DNA from: Streptomyces lacrimifluminis
GTDB lineage: Bacteria; Actinomycetota; Actinomycetes; Streptomycetales; Streptomycetaceae
Assembly (NCBI RefSeq): GCF_014646095.1
Contig: NZ_BMMU01000028.1
Coordinates: forward strand, 1-64,000
DNA length: 64,000 nucleotides
Direction of reading: 5' to 3'
How positions within the stretch are numbered: the stretch's first letter is position 1; each line of letters begins with the position of its first letter. Of the stretch, positions 52,631-60,909 are shown piece by piece. A program made the translations under genes and the position numbers. Under the pieces are notes generated by a model. It saw only the letters and a list, made by a program, of their open reading frames with translations, did not search any database and was not told the DNA's origin.

Positions 52631-53404
52631 ATGCCGAACGCCTCCCGCCCGCGCCGCCTCCCGCGACTGCGACGGCTCCTCGCGCTCGCCACGGACAACT
52701 GGCCTGCCCGGGGCTATCTGGCCGTCTTCGCAGCCTCAGTCGCGGCCATGTTGCTCTTCCCGGACAGCGGCTTCGCCGGGATCCCCGCGCTGTTCACGGC
52801 ACCCCTCTCCTTCCTGAGCGTGGTCCTCCCCTTCGGTCCCGGCACCCAGGGCGGCGGGGCGGTCGAGGCGCTGGCCGTCGGCTACTGGGTCGCGTGGCTG
52901 CTTCTCTGCGCCCTCGTGAACGCCGCCGTGATCGGCGCCCTCGCCGCGAGGTCGGGTACCGCCGCATCGCCCGGCGCGCCTGAGACCCTCCCGAGTGTCT
53001 CGGATTCCTCCGGGCAGAAGGCAACGGTTACGGCGGTCGCGACTGATGCCGCACACCCCCGGCGGCAAGGGATTCAGGCTCTGCTGGCGCCCGCGGTCGA
53101 CAACTGGCTCGCGCGCGGGTACCTCGCCGTGGTCGCGGCGGCGGTGGGATACTTCCTGTACGCCGCGTACGTGTTGCCGGACCCGCAGTTCTCCGGGATC
53201 TGGCCGTTCATGGCCACGGCGCCGCTCAGCATCCTCGCCGTCCTCGTCTCGCTGGTGGTGTCACCCGAGTGGAACCCCGCGCTCGCCTGGCTGAGCCCGT
53301 TGGTCTTCTCCGCGGGTGCGGTCCTGGCCGGGCTGTTCAACGCCGTGCTGCTCGGCCGCCTCGCACGCAGGCTGCGGGCTCCAAAACCGCGCCCCGCCGG
53401 TTGA
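52631..53404 (+). CDS. SCO4225-family-like membrane protein with two tandem modules
   Basis: A 257-residue membrane protein made of two similar halves. Half 1 (about 18-105) begins LLALATDNWPARGYLAVFAA, then DSGFAGIPALFTAPLSFLSV. Half 2 (about 148-248) begins LLAPAVDNWLARGYLAVVAA, then DPQFSGIWPFMATAPLSILA. Each half has three hydrophobic segments. A hydrophilic Ser/Thr/Ala linker joins them. Single-module versions are known in Streptomyces without known function. ATG at 52631. Confidence 0.78.
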   Translation: MPNASRPRRLPRLRRLLALATDNWPARGYLAVFAASVAAMLLFPDSGFAGIPALFTAPLSFLSVVLPFGPGTQGGGAVEALAVGYWVAWLLLCALVNAAVIGALAARSGTAASPGAPETLPSVSDSSGQKATVTAVATDAAHPRRQGIQALLAPAVDNWLARGYLAVVAAAVGYFLYAAYVLPDPQFSGIWPFMATAPLSILAVLVSLVVSPEWNPALAWLSPLVFSAGAVLAGLFNAVLLGRLARRLRAPKPRPAG

Positions 53405-53417
53405 GGGAGACGCCGGA

Positions 53418-54041
53418 TCAGTCGGCCGGGTCCAGGGCGTAACGGCTGTGAGCCACCTCGCCGTCGTGGACGTGGGCGGCAATGGTTCGCGCGCACACCA
53501 GGGACTCGGTACGCGTCGTGTCGACCTCCAGGTCGTAGACCACGCCCTCGTGAACCACATCCGCCTGCGACGCGGCCATTCCCCGGACCCGGTCTCCCCG
53601 GGCGACCTCGCGGCGTGCGGCGACGGTGCTCTCGCACCGGACGCCGACCCACAGTACGGGCAGGTCACCTGCCTCGCCGAGAGCCTTCCGCCACCGCTGC
53701 TGGGACGCCGCCCCGCCGAGGAAGACATCGTCGATGACGACCCGGGCACCGGCCCGGACCATCGCCGCGATGCCTTCCCGCCAGGCGGCCTCCAGGGCCA
53801 GGAAGTCCGCCCCGACGCTCACTTCGCCGTCCGCCGCGATCTCGATCCCCGCGTCCGACTCCCGCATCCTCGCCGGCAGGGCGTCGACGAACGAGTCGCA
53901 CCCGAACGCCAGCCACGGCTCCGGCAGTTCGGCTTGCAGACACCGTACGATCTCGGACTTCCCCGAGCTGGAACCACCGTTGAGAATGATCATCTGAACT
54001 TGAGTCTGAGCCGGAACCTGGTCCTGAGCCTGAATCGCCAC
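53418..54041 (-). CDS. Chloramphenicol 3-O-phosphotransferase-like kinase (CPT)
   Basis: A P-loop kinase of about 207 residues. [20 protein letters not shown] near residue 17 is the Walker A motif, [17 protein letters not shown] near residue 43, [20 protein letters not shown] near residue 101, and [20 protein letters not shown] near residue 168 follow the S. venezuelae chloramphenicol phosphotransferase closely. That enzyme inactivates chloramphenicol by phosphorylation in the producer. Here it is isolated, so it may only be a relative with another substrate. Start uncertain: GTG 54041, or ATG 53993 at MIILNGG. Confidence 0.85.
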   Translation of the reverse strand: MAIQAQDQVPAQTQVQMIILNGGSSSGKSEIVRCLQAELPEPWLAFGCDSFVDALPARMRESDAGIEIAADGEVSVGADFLALEAAWREGIAAMVRAGARVVIDDVFLGGAASQQRWRKALGEAGDLPVLWVGVRCESTVAARREVARGDRVRGMAASQADVVHEGVVYDLEVDTTRTESLVCARTIAAHVHDGEVAHSRYALDPAD

Positions 54042-54176
54042 CGCGCCACACTAGGGCGCCCGCCGCAGGGAACGAAACGAGTTCCGCCCGGAGCGGGCTG
54101 TCCCCTGGTGCGCGGGGCGGCGGGTTCACCCGTTGATCCGGGTGACCTGGCCGTTCTCCCCCACGAGGAGTTTCGG

Positions 54177-54572
54177 TCATGAGCCGTCGATCGTCAGCTT
54201 CTGCACCTCGGCAGGCAGCTCGGTGCCGGAGCGGACAGCGACGAAGACGGCTTCATCGGGTGAGTCCCCGACTGCGACGGCCACCTTCGGGGAGATTCCG
54301 TCCACCTCATATGCGCTCAGTGTCGTACCAGGGTCCTCGGCTTCGTCCTGGCCGCCGGTGTCGTCGCAGGCCGGCAGGGTGGCTTCGCCGAGTCGCCGGC
54401 CGATCGTGAACTCCACGTCGGCGACGTCCTGGTAGGTGCGGCCCTCGTACAGGATCAGGTAGGCGCACGATGCCGATGCCTCGTCGGCGCCACTGCTTCC
54501 CGAGGTGCACGCGGCTGATGCCATGGCGGCTGCCAGCAGGGTGCCCGCGAATCGTCGTCCGGTCCGTCTCAT
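54177..54572 (-). CDS. Small DUF6281-like lipoprotein
   Basis: A 131-residue lipoprotein. The signal peptide is FAGTLLAAAMASAAC with the lipobox cysteine near residue 22. Mature features include CAYLILYEGRTYQDVADVEF and LPACDDTGGQDEAEDPGTTL, with two more cysteines likely joined in a disulfide. ATG 54572 has AGGAGGA 6 bases upstream. Known only as a Streptomyces family; role unknown. Confidence 0.8.
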   Translation of the reverse strand: MRRTGRRFAGTLLAAAMASAACTSGSSGADEASASCAYLILYEGRTYQDVADVEFTIGRRLGEATLPACDDTGGQDEAEDPGTTLSAYEVDGISPKVAVAVGDSPDEAVFVAVRSGTELPAEVQKLTIDGS

Positions 54573-55013
54573 CGGTGTCCTCCTGGTGAGTACTTCGAGG
54601 TGCGAGGACGCGTCTCTTGCCGAACGTCCTTGCCTTCCCCATGAGTACCGACGGAGCGGAGGGCGCTTTCGTTCGTGTGACTGCCGACCGGGGCTATGGC
54701 TGTATGCGGTGGCGTTTCCGCAGTTCGGCCAACCGTTCGCGTGATGCCACGTTTTCAGGGGTGGGCGGGGTTGCATTGGCCGGGCGGGGTATTTCGCTCG
54801 GGATGGGCACGGGTGTGCCGACGCCCCAACGCTCGGCGGGGCGTCTCTCTTATACCGATGTGTAGACCCTTGCCCGAGCGATCAACGCTTCTGGTTGTCA
54901 CTCAGGTCTTTCCACAAGGCGACCCAGATCGCTTTGAGGGCTCCACCGAGCACGTCACAAGGGCTAGCGGCCGGCGTAACCGCCCGCCACGACCAAGGCC
55001 CAAGGCGCAACTA
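54573..55013. other. Non-coding gap with a hairpin and a coding-like remnant
   Basis: No intact gene. A hairpin GACGCCCC/GGGGCGTC (54820-54827, 54838-54845) is followed by TCTCTCTT. On the minus strand from about 54970 to 54882 a frame reads GGALKAIWVALWKDLSDNQK, then Arg and a stop, which looks like the C-terminus of a lost gene. This is next to the IS630 end. Confidence 0.4.
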
Positions 55014-56260
55014 GTGCCGCATCAGGCAACGTTCGCCCTGTCGACGACGGCGCGTAGGTGCCGGTCGTCGGCATGGCGGTTTCGCCAGATGATGTAGCGG
55101 CGGATCATGCTGCCCTGCTCTTTGTGGGTGGCGTGGTCGGTGCCGTCGAGGGTGAAGTAGCGCAGAGCCGTGAACTGGGCCTCGATGCGGTTGAGCCAGG
55201 AGGAGTTCGTCGGGGTGTAGGCGATCTCGACGTTGTTCGCCGCCGCCCAGGTGCCGACCCGCTGGCACCTCTTCGTGGTCAGATGCGGGGAAAAGTTGTC
55301 GCAGACGATCGCGGTACGGACCTTGTCCGGGTAGAGGGTGCGCAGGTAGCGGCAGAACTCCAGGAACTGCGTCCGCCGCTTCACCGGCTTGATGTGGCCG
55401 TAGAGCTTGTCCTTGGCCAGGTCCAGGGCGGCGAACAGGTGCCGTACTCCGCCGTAGCGGTTGTAGGTCGCCCGCCGCCTGCGGCGCGGCCCACGGTCGG
55501 GGTCCTTGTGCTTGCCGCCGCGCTCGGCCCACTGCTTCCCGGGGTGGGGCATGAGGTTGAGCGGGCCGAACTCGTCCATGCAGAAGATGACTTCGGGCTC
55601 GCCGTCCTCGGCTATGACCTCGCCGTCGGCGATCGCGTAGATGTGCTCGACGCGGGCTTTCTTGGCCGCGTAGTCCGGGTCGCGGGAGGTCTTCCACGTC
55701 TTCAGGCGTTGAAAAGAGACGCCTTCCTCGCGGAGCAGGATGCGCAGGCCCTCGTGGCTGATGTCGTCGACCACCCCCTCGGCGACCAGGAAGTCCGCCA
55801 GCTTGGACAGACTCCAGGTCGAGAACGGCAGGTCGTGCTCAGTCGGCTTGGACTTCGCGATCTTCTTGATCTCGCGGCGCTCGGGCAGCTTGAACGTCCT
55901 GGGCCGCCCGCCCTTGTACTTCGGGTAGAGCGAGTCGAAGCCGTCGGTGCTGAAGTTGTGGATCACATCGCGGACCCGGTCGTCGCTGCTGAACGACACC
56001 TCGGCGATCTTCGCCAGGGGCATCCCCTGCGCGGACAGCAGAACCATCTGGGCCCGCCGCCAGGTCACCATCGACCCGGTGCCCCTGCGGATGATCCGCA
56101 GCAGCCGCCGGCCCTCGTCATCGTCGATCTCCCGGACCTGCACTCGTTCAGCCACGTGATCATTGGCCGTCCGGTGCCGTCCGGTGTCGTCCGGTTGCCG
56201 CGCCGGGCGACACCGGCTTGTTGACCGGAGTACGGGAGGACACACAGGGCGGTAGCGCAT
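55014..56260 (-). mobile_element. IS630-family insertion sequence (one end defined)
   Basis: The transposase-3' end is set by GTGCCGCATCAGGCAACG at 55014, directly after TA (55012-55013), the target dinucleotide of the family. The same end occurs inverted at 58871-58898. The other end could not be placed; three CGTCCGGT-type direct repeats lie around 56169-56198. The right limit given is approximate. Confidence 0.65.
55022..56155 (-). CDS. IS630-family DDE transposase
   Basis: A 377-residue transposase. The N-terminal helix-turn-helix region covers about 10-120 (MVTWRRAQMVLLSAQGMPLA; VIHNFSTDGFDSLYPKYKGG). The catalytic triad is seen as VIFCMDEFGPLNLMPH (first Asp), TAIVCDNFSPH (second Asp) and NSSWLNRIEAQFTAL (Glu). 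It appears complete with no internal stop, so it may be active. The GTG at 56155 was chosen over an earlier frame extension that looks non-coding. Confidence 0.92.
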   Translation of the reverse strand: MAERVQVREIDDDEGRRLLRIIRRGTGSMVTWRRAQMVLLSAQGMPLAKIAEVSFSSDDRVRDVIHNFSTDGFDSLYPKYKGGRPRTFKLPERREIKKIAKSKPTEHDLPFSTWSLSKLADFLVAEGVVDDISHEGLRILLREEGVSFQRLKTWKTSRDPDYAAKKARVEHIYAIADGEVIAEDGEPEVIFCMDEFGPLNLMPHPGKQWAERGGKHKDPDRGPRRRRRATYNRYGGVRHLFAALDLAKDKLYGHIKPVKRRTQFLEFCRYLRTLYPDKVRTAIVCDNFSPHLTTKRCQRVGTWAAANNVEIAYTPTNSSWLNRIEAQFTALRYFTLDGTDHATHKEQGSMIRRYIIWRNRHADDRHLRAVVDRANVA

Positions 56261-56357
56261 CCCCGCTCGGGCGTCGACGGCTTCTACGACTGGGCGGTGG
56301 CGTCGGACCGCCGCTTTGCCAGGATGCGCCGGTTCCCGCCCGGAGCCGGCCGGGTGG

Positions 56358-57281
56358 TCAGTCCAGTGCGGGGCGTGTGCGGCGTGCGGTGTGTGCGGGC
56401 CGCCCGACTGCGGCGTACCAGACCATGGCCGCGCATATGAAGGCCGCCGCCGCGGAGGTTAGTGACCTTGTGAGGGTGTCGTTCCGTGCGCCGGAAACGA
56501 GGGCGACGGCCAGTGCCAGCGTCAGGGTGATGACGGGCAGCGCACGGTGGCTCCGCGTGGCGCCTGGCGCGGCGGCTGGCGGCAGCAGCCAGGTTGCGAG
56601 GCCGTAACAGGCACAGGCCAACAGTGTGGCCCCCAGCACTTCGCTGGGCCGGTGGCCGCCGTTGGTCGCGCTGTAGGCGGCGATGCAGGCGAGCCACAGC
56701 ACACCGGCCGTGGCGACGTAGGGGCGGATGCGGGGGGAAACCACGAGGACGGCGGCGAGGGTCAGCGCGGCGGGGATGGCCGTGTGCCCGCTGGGGAAAC
56801 CCTGATCAAGGAGATTCTCCGGCGCGCCCGCCAGATCGGGGCGGGGCAGGATGGTCGATTTGAGCACATCCTGGCTTCCGGCCGTGAGAATGACGACCCC
56901 GAGCGCCGCGCACCCCTGCCGCCAGCAGCGCCGCACCAGAGTGAGGACCACGATGACGGCCAGGCCCGCCATCAGGGTGGGCTTGGCGCTCAATTCCAGC
57001 GGGGGCAGGGGCGTCGAGCCGTATTCCGCTCCTGACAAGGGGTAGATCCATACATCTTCAGGGTTGTCTTTACCGAGATCAAACAGGGCGTTCTCAGCTC
57101 GTTGTCCCCACGGGGTGCAGATGGCGAGCAGGTAGACCGTCAGGAACCCCAGGGTGTACAGCAGAGCCGGCATCCACGGCCGTGTCGTACGCGACGGGCT
57201 GGGGTCGTCGGGGCCCTCGGGGGCCTGCCTTGAGGCCCCTGGACGGTGCGCGGGCAGGGACGGAGATTCGTGCTGAGTCAT
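56358..57281 (-). CDS. PAP2-family phosphatase, membrane
   Basis: A 307-residue membrane phosphatase with about six transmembrane helices. Family motifs are KSTILPRPDLAG near residue 141 (Lys and Arg-Pro), GFPSGHTAIPAAL near residue 161 (Ser-Gly-His), and ATNGGHRPSEVLGA near residue 205 (Arg-His region, slightly altered from the usual SRxxxxxHxxxD). PAP2 enzymes remove phosphate from lipid phosphates such as undecaprenyl pyrophosphate. The N-terminal 35 residues are disordered. Part of the module between two IS630 sequences. Confidence 0.88.
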   Translation of the reverse strand: MTQHESPSLPAHRPGASRQAPEGPDDPSPSRTTRPWMPALLYTLGFLTVYLLAICTPWGQRAENALFDLGKDNPEDVWIYPLSGAEYGSTPLPPLELSAKPTLMAGLAVIVVLTLVRRCWRQGCAALGVVILTAGSQDVLKSTILPRPDLAGAPENLLDQGFPSGHTAIPAALTLAAVLVVSPRIRPYVATAGVLWLACIAAYSATNGGHRPSEVLGATLLACACYGLATWLLPPAAAPGATRSHRALPVITLTLALAVALVSGARNDTLTRSLTSAAAAFICAAMVWYAAVGRPAHTARRTRPALD

Positions 57282-57374
57282 CGCTCTGTTTCTTCCGTTG
57301 GGGGAGTTCGGTCACGCACGCCTGCCGACACGACGTGGGCCGCCGGGCTCGGCCGGCCCACCGGGAGTCCGCTC

Positions 57375-58334
57375 CTATTCGGCGACTGCCTGCCCCTGCC
57401 GGCGCTGGGCGGCGATCGCCAGGGCGGGGAGGGGCGCGATCAGCAGGATGAGGACGACCAGGTCTGGAAAGGACTGCATGAACGCGTCCGGCTGGACGAC
57501 GATCGCCTGCGTGCGGACGATCGCGACCGCCGCGACGGGGATCAGCCACCGGTGGTCGCCGGTGGCTGCCGTCGCCACCCACGCGGCGATCAGCGCGGTG
57601 GCTTCGAGGACGAACAAGCCGCGCTGGAAAGCCGGACTGACGTAGATGATGTGCAGGCTCCCGGCAATGAACATGGCGAGTACGACGGGGGCCAGCCAGC
57701 GGTAGGAGCGGCGTCGCAGGCGACTGGGACGGCAGAGCGCCAGCACGGCGCACGCGGCGCACAGTGCCCCCGACAGCACCAGGTCACGGGCCGTTATCGG
57801 GGCGCCGAGACCGTAGTAGCTCAGGCCCGCCTTGCCCTCGTCGCCGAAGAGGGTGCCGCCGTGGGACGTGGCACCGGCCCAGATCATGGCTGCTGCGGCC
57901 GGCAGGGCGATCCACGGTCTGCCGCGCAGCAGGGCGATCAGGCAGCCCAGCGGAAGCACCCCGTAGGGCAACAGCCGTGTCCGGCCGCCGGGACCTTGCG
58001 CCCACGGGTACCAGCCGGAGAAGGGGAAGGCGATGGCATTCCGGCCGGGATCGATGTGCAGCGCCCAATGCCACACATCCTGCAAGTACGGAACCAGCGC
58101 CAGCGCGGCGAGGGCCAGGGCGGCCAGATGGATGCCGTCCAGCCACCACGGCCGGGCCGTGTCGTCGACGACGGCACGGGCGCGGGCCTGCCCCCCGGCG
58201 CGCACCAGGGCGGCAACTTCCCGCGGCGGGGGCCAGGAGCGGCCGGGATACGCCTCGGCCAGGCAGGCCAGCACCTCCTCTCCCTGCCGGGAACGGTAGG
58301 GCTCGGGATAGGCCGCAAGCAGCAGACGATTCAT
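57375..58334 (-). CDS. Polytopic membrane protein paired with PadR regulator
   Basis: A 319-residue protein. The N-terminal MNRLLLAAYPEPYRSRQGEE followed by a soluble helix (to about 55) is the short prefix often seen on membrane proteins encoded next to PadR-type genes. About seven or eight hydrophobic helices follow to the C-terminus, for example IHLAALALAALALVPYLQDV and WLAPVVLAMFIAGSLHIIYV. I do not recognise a transport or enzyme motif. The start ATG overlaps the padR stop (ATGA), so it is in the same operon and is probably controlled by it. Confidence 0.8.
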   Translation of the reverse strand: MNRLLLAAYPEPYRSRQGEEVLACLAEAYPGRSWPPPREVAALVRAGGQARARAVVDDTARPWWLDGIHLAALALAALALVPYLQDVWHWALHIDPGRNAIAFPFSGWYPWAQGPGGRTRLLPYGVLPLGCLIALLRGRPWIALPAAAAMIWAGATSHGGTLFGDEGKAGLSYYGLGAPITARDLVLSGALCAACAVLALCRPSRLRRRSYRWLAPVVLAMFIAGSLHIIYVSPAFQRGLFVLEATALIAAWVATAATGDHRWLIPVAAVAIVRTQAIVVQPDAFMQSFPDLVVLILLIAPLPALAIAAQRRQGQAVAE

Positions 58335-58672
58335 GCCGGGGCCGCTCCGGCATCCCGCGAGCGTCCGATGACGACGGCCGCTGCCTGCTGCATCCGCAGC
58401 GCCTCCCGGCCGAGCGCCTCGGTGCCGTCCTCGGTGAGCCGGTAGTAGCGCCGCGCCCGCCCGTCCACGATCTCCTCATGGCCGGCGGCCACCAGCCCGG
58501 CCCGCTCCATCCGCTCCAGCGCGCCGTAGAGAGTGCCGACAGCGATCCGGAGCCGCCCGTCGGTGGCCTGCTCGGCAGTCTTGATGATGCCGTAACCGTG
58601 CAACGGACCATCCATGAGCGCAGCAAGGATGAAGTACTGCGGTTCCGTCAAGGGCGGATTCTGTCTGGTCAT
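58331..58672 (-). CDS. PadR-family transcriptional regulator
   Basis: A 113-residue winged-helix repressor. LTEPQYFILAALMDGPLHGY near residue 8, IIKTAEQATDGRLRIAVGTL and YGALERMERAGLVAAG follow the PadR plan, and VDGRARRYYRLTEDGTEALG is the wing and dimer helix. Such regulators usually repress their own operon. ATG at 58672 was chosen because the fold starts immediately. A palindrome-like AT-rich site lies 10-32 bases upstream. Confidence 0.9.
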   Translation of the reverse strand: MTRQNPPLTEPQYFILAALMDGPLHGYGIIKTAEQATDGRLRIAVGTLYGALERMERAGLVAAGHEEIVDGRARRYYRLTEDGTEALGREALRMQQAAAVVIGRSRDAGAAPA

Positions 58673-58681
58673 GCATCGAGC

Positions 58682-58704
58682 ATATATCGAGCTACGAAAT
58701 ATAT
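58682..58704. promoter_or_regulatory. Candidate PadR operator
   Basis: ATATAT (58682-58687) and ATATAT (58699-58704) flank CGAGCTACGAA, an imperfect inverted repeat directly before padR. It is extremely AT-rich for this genome and may also supply the -10 box, as expected for an autorepressed promoter. Confidence 0.55.
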
Positions 58705-58803
58705 CTGCCAGCCCTGGGTGATCACCGGCAGCACCTCCACGCCCGCGGCGAGCGTCACCCTCTCCCGGTCGGCGGGCGCGACGGCGGTCTCCTCGACGCA
58801 CCC

Positions 58804-58898
58804 ATGATCCGTCGCTACATCATCTGGTGAAACAAGCACGCCGCCGACGAACGCCTCCGCGAGGTCGTGAACAGGGCGAACGTTGCCTGATGCGGCAC
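58804..58898 (+). mobile_element. IS630 transposase remnant with terminal repeat
   Basis: Reads MIRRYIIW, stop (TGA at 58828), NKHAADERLREVVNRANVA, stop: the last 28 codons of an IS630 transposase like that encoded at 55022, with an internal nonsense codon. The terminal 28 bases (58871-58898) are identical, inverted, to 55014-55041. Only this end survives. Confidence 0.88.
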
Positions 58899-58901
58899 CA
58901 G

Positions 58902-59876
58902 CTACCGCTCCGCCTTCTCCCACGGCCTGACCCCCAGCTTTCCGGTGGTGCCGAGGTCGAGGTTCGGGGTCACCGTCACCGGGGCGGCGTCGGGCATTGC
59001 CCGGACCTGTACGTAGGGGACGTTCACCGGTGTGCCGGATGTCGTGGTGTTGCGCCAGACCAGGCCGGCGGTCGCCGACTCGCCGGGTGCGAGGGTGACG
59101 GGGCGGGGCTGGTTGTCGGGTCCGGCGCCCGTGGTGATCTCGCTGCTGCCGTCGAGGATCTTGATGCCGTTGACCGGCTTGCGGTCGTTGTCCAGCAGCT
59201 TCAGCAGGGGGTAGCCCTCGACGGTGTAGTCGCGCGTGCCGCAGTTGTCGAGGTGCAAGCCAACGACGCGCAGTCCCATGGCCGCGTCGCCCTCGTCGGC
59301 GCTGACCCGGATCCCGGAGGCGGGGCACGTTCCCGGAGCGGCCGGGTCCTCGCTCGCGGGGACCTTGGTCACTTCGAGCACCTTGGCCCGCGTCACCCGT
59401 GGCGCGGCGGGCGGAAGCTCCCCGGCCCGGACCGTGCCCCGCACGGTCTTCCCGGGGCCGACGTCGCGCACGGTCGCGGTCTGGTTGGTCACGGCTCCGC
59501 CGTCATCGCTCATGAAGGTGAAGACGACCGAGTAAGTCAGGCTCTCCGTGCCCTCGTTGGTGACCTCGTAGTCGGCGATGACCTCGGAGTCCGTGGCGAG
59601 GTCGAGGCTGTCGGCGGAGACGGAGTAGTCGCGGGTGGGAGAGGGAGTGGGTGAGGGGGAGGTCGACGGGAGGGTCAGTGAAGTGATCCGTACGCCGTCC
59701 TTGCCGGGGTCGTCGAGCTGCGCGGAGGACGGCGGTTGGACCGCGTCGGCGCCGGTGCTCCCGGTGCCCGCGTGCTCCGTCCCACAGGCCGTGAGCAGCA
59801 GAGCGGTCGCGGCGAGAGCCGACAGAAAGGGGGCGGTCCTGGCGAGAGCCGGGCGGAGGGGGGCGGGTCCACGCAT
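58902..59876 (-). CDS. DUF4232 domain lipoprotein
   Basis: A 324-residue exported lipoprotein. The signal peptide is FLSALAATALLLTAC with the lipobox cysteine near residue 31. Residues about 80-165 form a beta-sandwich with VIADYEVTNEGTESLTYSVV; the C-terminal DUF4232 domain (about 180-310) has LRVVGLHLDNCGTRDYTVEG and VTLAPGESATAGLVWRNT. Cysteines in CPASG and LDNCGT likely pair. Role unknown. Its stop lies 4 bases from the IS630 remnant, so its very C-terminus may have been altered. Confidence 0.88.
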   Translation of the reverse strand: MRGPAPLRPALARTAPFLSALAATALLLTACGTEHAGTGSTGADAVQPPSSAQLDDPGKDGVRITSLTLPSTSPSPTPSPTRDYSVSADSLDLATDSEVIADYEVTNEGTESLTYSVVFTFMSDDGGAVTNQTATVRDVGPGKTVRGTVRAGELPPAAPRVTRAKVLEVTKVPASEDPAAPGTCPASGIRVSADEGDAAMGLRVVGLHLDNCGTRDYTVEGYPLLKLLDNDRKPVNGIKILDGSSEITTGAGPDNQPRPVTLAPGESATAGLVWRNTTTSGTPVNVPYVQVRAMPDAAPVTVTPNLDLGTTGKLGVRPWEKAER

Positions 59877-59997
59877 CCGGTCATCTGATCAGGGTGTGAA
59901 CCGTGTGCGTGTGATGGAGGGCACAATTCCCGTCACGGGGGTGTCACAAGGTCGGCGGGCATCGAGCCAGGGGGTCTCCCCATCCGCCCCCCGGCCG

Positions 59998-60909
59998 TCA
60001 GATCTTCACCGCCCCCGCAGCCACCCCCCGATAGAACCACCGCTGCGTGATCACGAACAGCACCAGCACAGGCACCACCGAGATCACCGACCCCGCCATC
60101 ACCATCCGCTGGTCGTACCCGAACGACGACGTCTGGAGCCTCGCCAACCCCAGTGTCAGCGTGAAGTGTTCCTCCGAGCGGAGCACGATCAGGGGCCAGA
60201 GGAAGTCGTCCCAGGCGCTGATGAACGTGTTGATGGTGACGACCAGGATCGCGCCGTACGCCGACGGCAGGTACAGGTAGCGGAATCGCTTCCACTCGCC
60301 CGCGCCGTCCAGCATCGCCGCGTCCTCGATCTCGCGCGGGACCGCGAGGAAAGCCGCCCGCATGATCAGGACGTTGATCGCGCCGATGAAACCGGGGAGC
60401 CACACGCCCGCCAGGTGGTCGACGAGGCCCAGGTCCCGGATGCTCAGGAACAGCGACACCATGATGGACTCGAAGGGGAACATCATTGACGCCAACAGCA
60501 GTACCCAGACCGCCTTCTTGCCCTTCCAGCCCGGCTTGGACAGCATGTAGCCGGCCAGGGTCGAGAAGGCGAGCTGGCTCGCTATCGACAGCAGCGCGAT
60601 CATCACGCTGTTCCTGATGTACGTGCCCACCGGGACCTGGTCGAAGACCTCGCGGTACGCGCGGAGCGTCGGATGGTGGGGGATCAGGGAGGCGTTCGAG
60701 CCGAAGACGTCCTCGCCCACGCCCTTCAGCGACGCCAGGAGCTGCCAGAGGAGCGGGCCGATCGTGATGGCCAGCACGAACAGCAGCAGCAGGTAGCGGA
60801 CGACGAGTTCGCGCGGGCGGCCGTAGTCCCGCCAGCGGGGCAGGAAGCGTCGGCGGGGCGCCCCAGGAGTGGTCGGCGCCCCGGAGGTGGTCGGGGCCAC
60901 GGTCGTCAC
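59998..60909 (-). CDS. Sugar ABC transporter permease (MalG type)
   Basis: A 303-residue inner-membrane permease with six transmembrane helices. YLLLLFVLAITIGPLLWQLL is the first helix; the EAA loop that docks the ATPase is AVPREIEDAAMLDGAGEWKR near residue 196. The C-terminus YRGVAAGAVKI is the MalG-type GxVKG-like end. The GTG at 60909 overlaps the stop of the previous permease gene (GTGA) and has AAGGAG 8 bases upstream. No ATPase gene is nearby; Streptomyces sugar importers often share MsiK. Confidence 0.92.
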   Translation of the reverse strand: MTTVAPTTSGAPTTPGAPRRRFLPRWRDYGRPRELVVRYLLLLFVLAITIGPLLWQLLASLKGVGEDVFGSNASLIPHHPTLRAYREVFDQVPVGTYIRNSVMIALLSIASQLAFSTLAGYMLSKPGWKGKKAVWVLLLASMMFPFESIMVSLFLSIRDLGLVDHLAGVWLPGFIGAINVLIMRAAFLAVPREIEDAAMLDGAGEWKRFRYLYLPSAYGAILVVTINTFISAWDDFLWPLIVLRSEEHFTLTLGLARLQTSSFGYDQRMVMAGSVISVVPVLVLFVITQRWFYRGVAAGAVKI

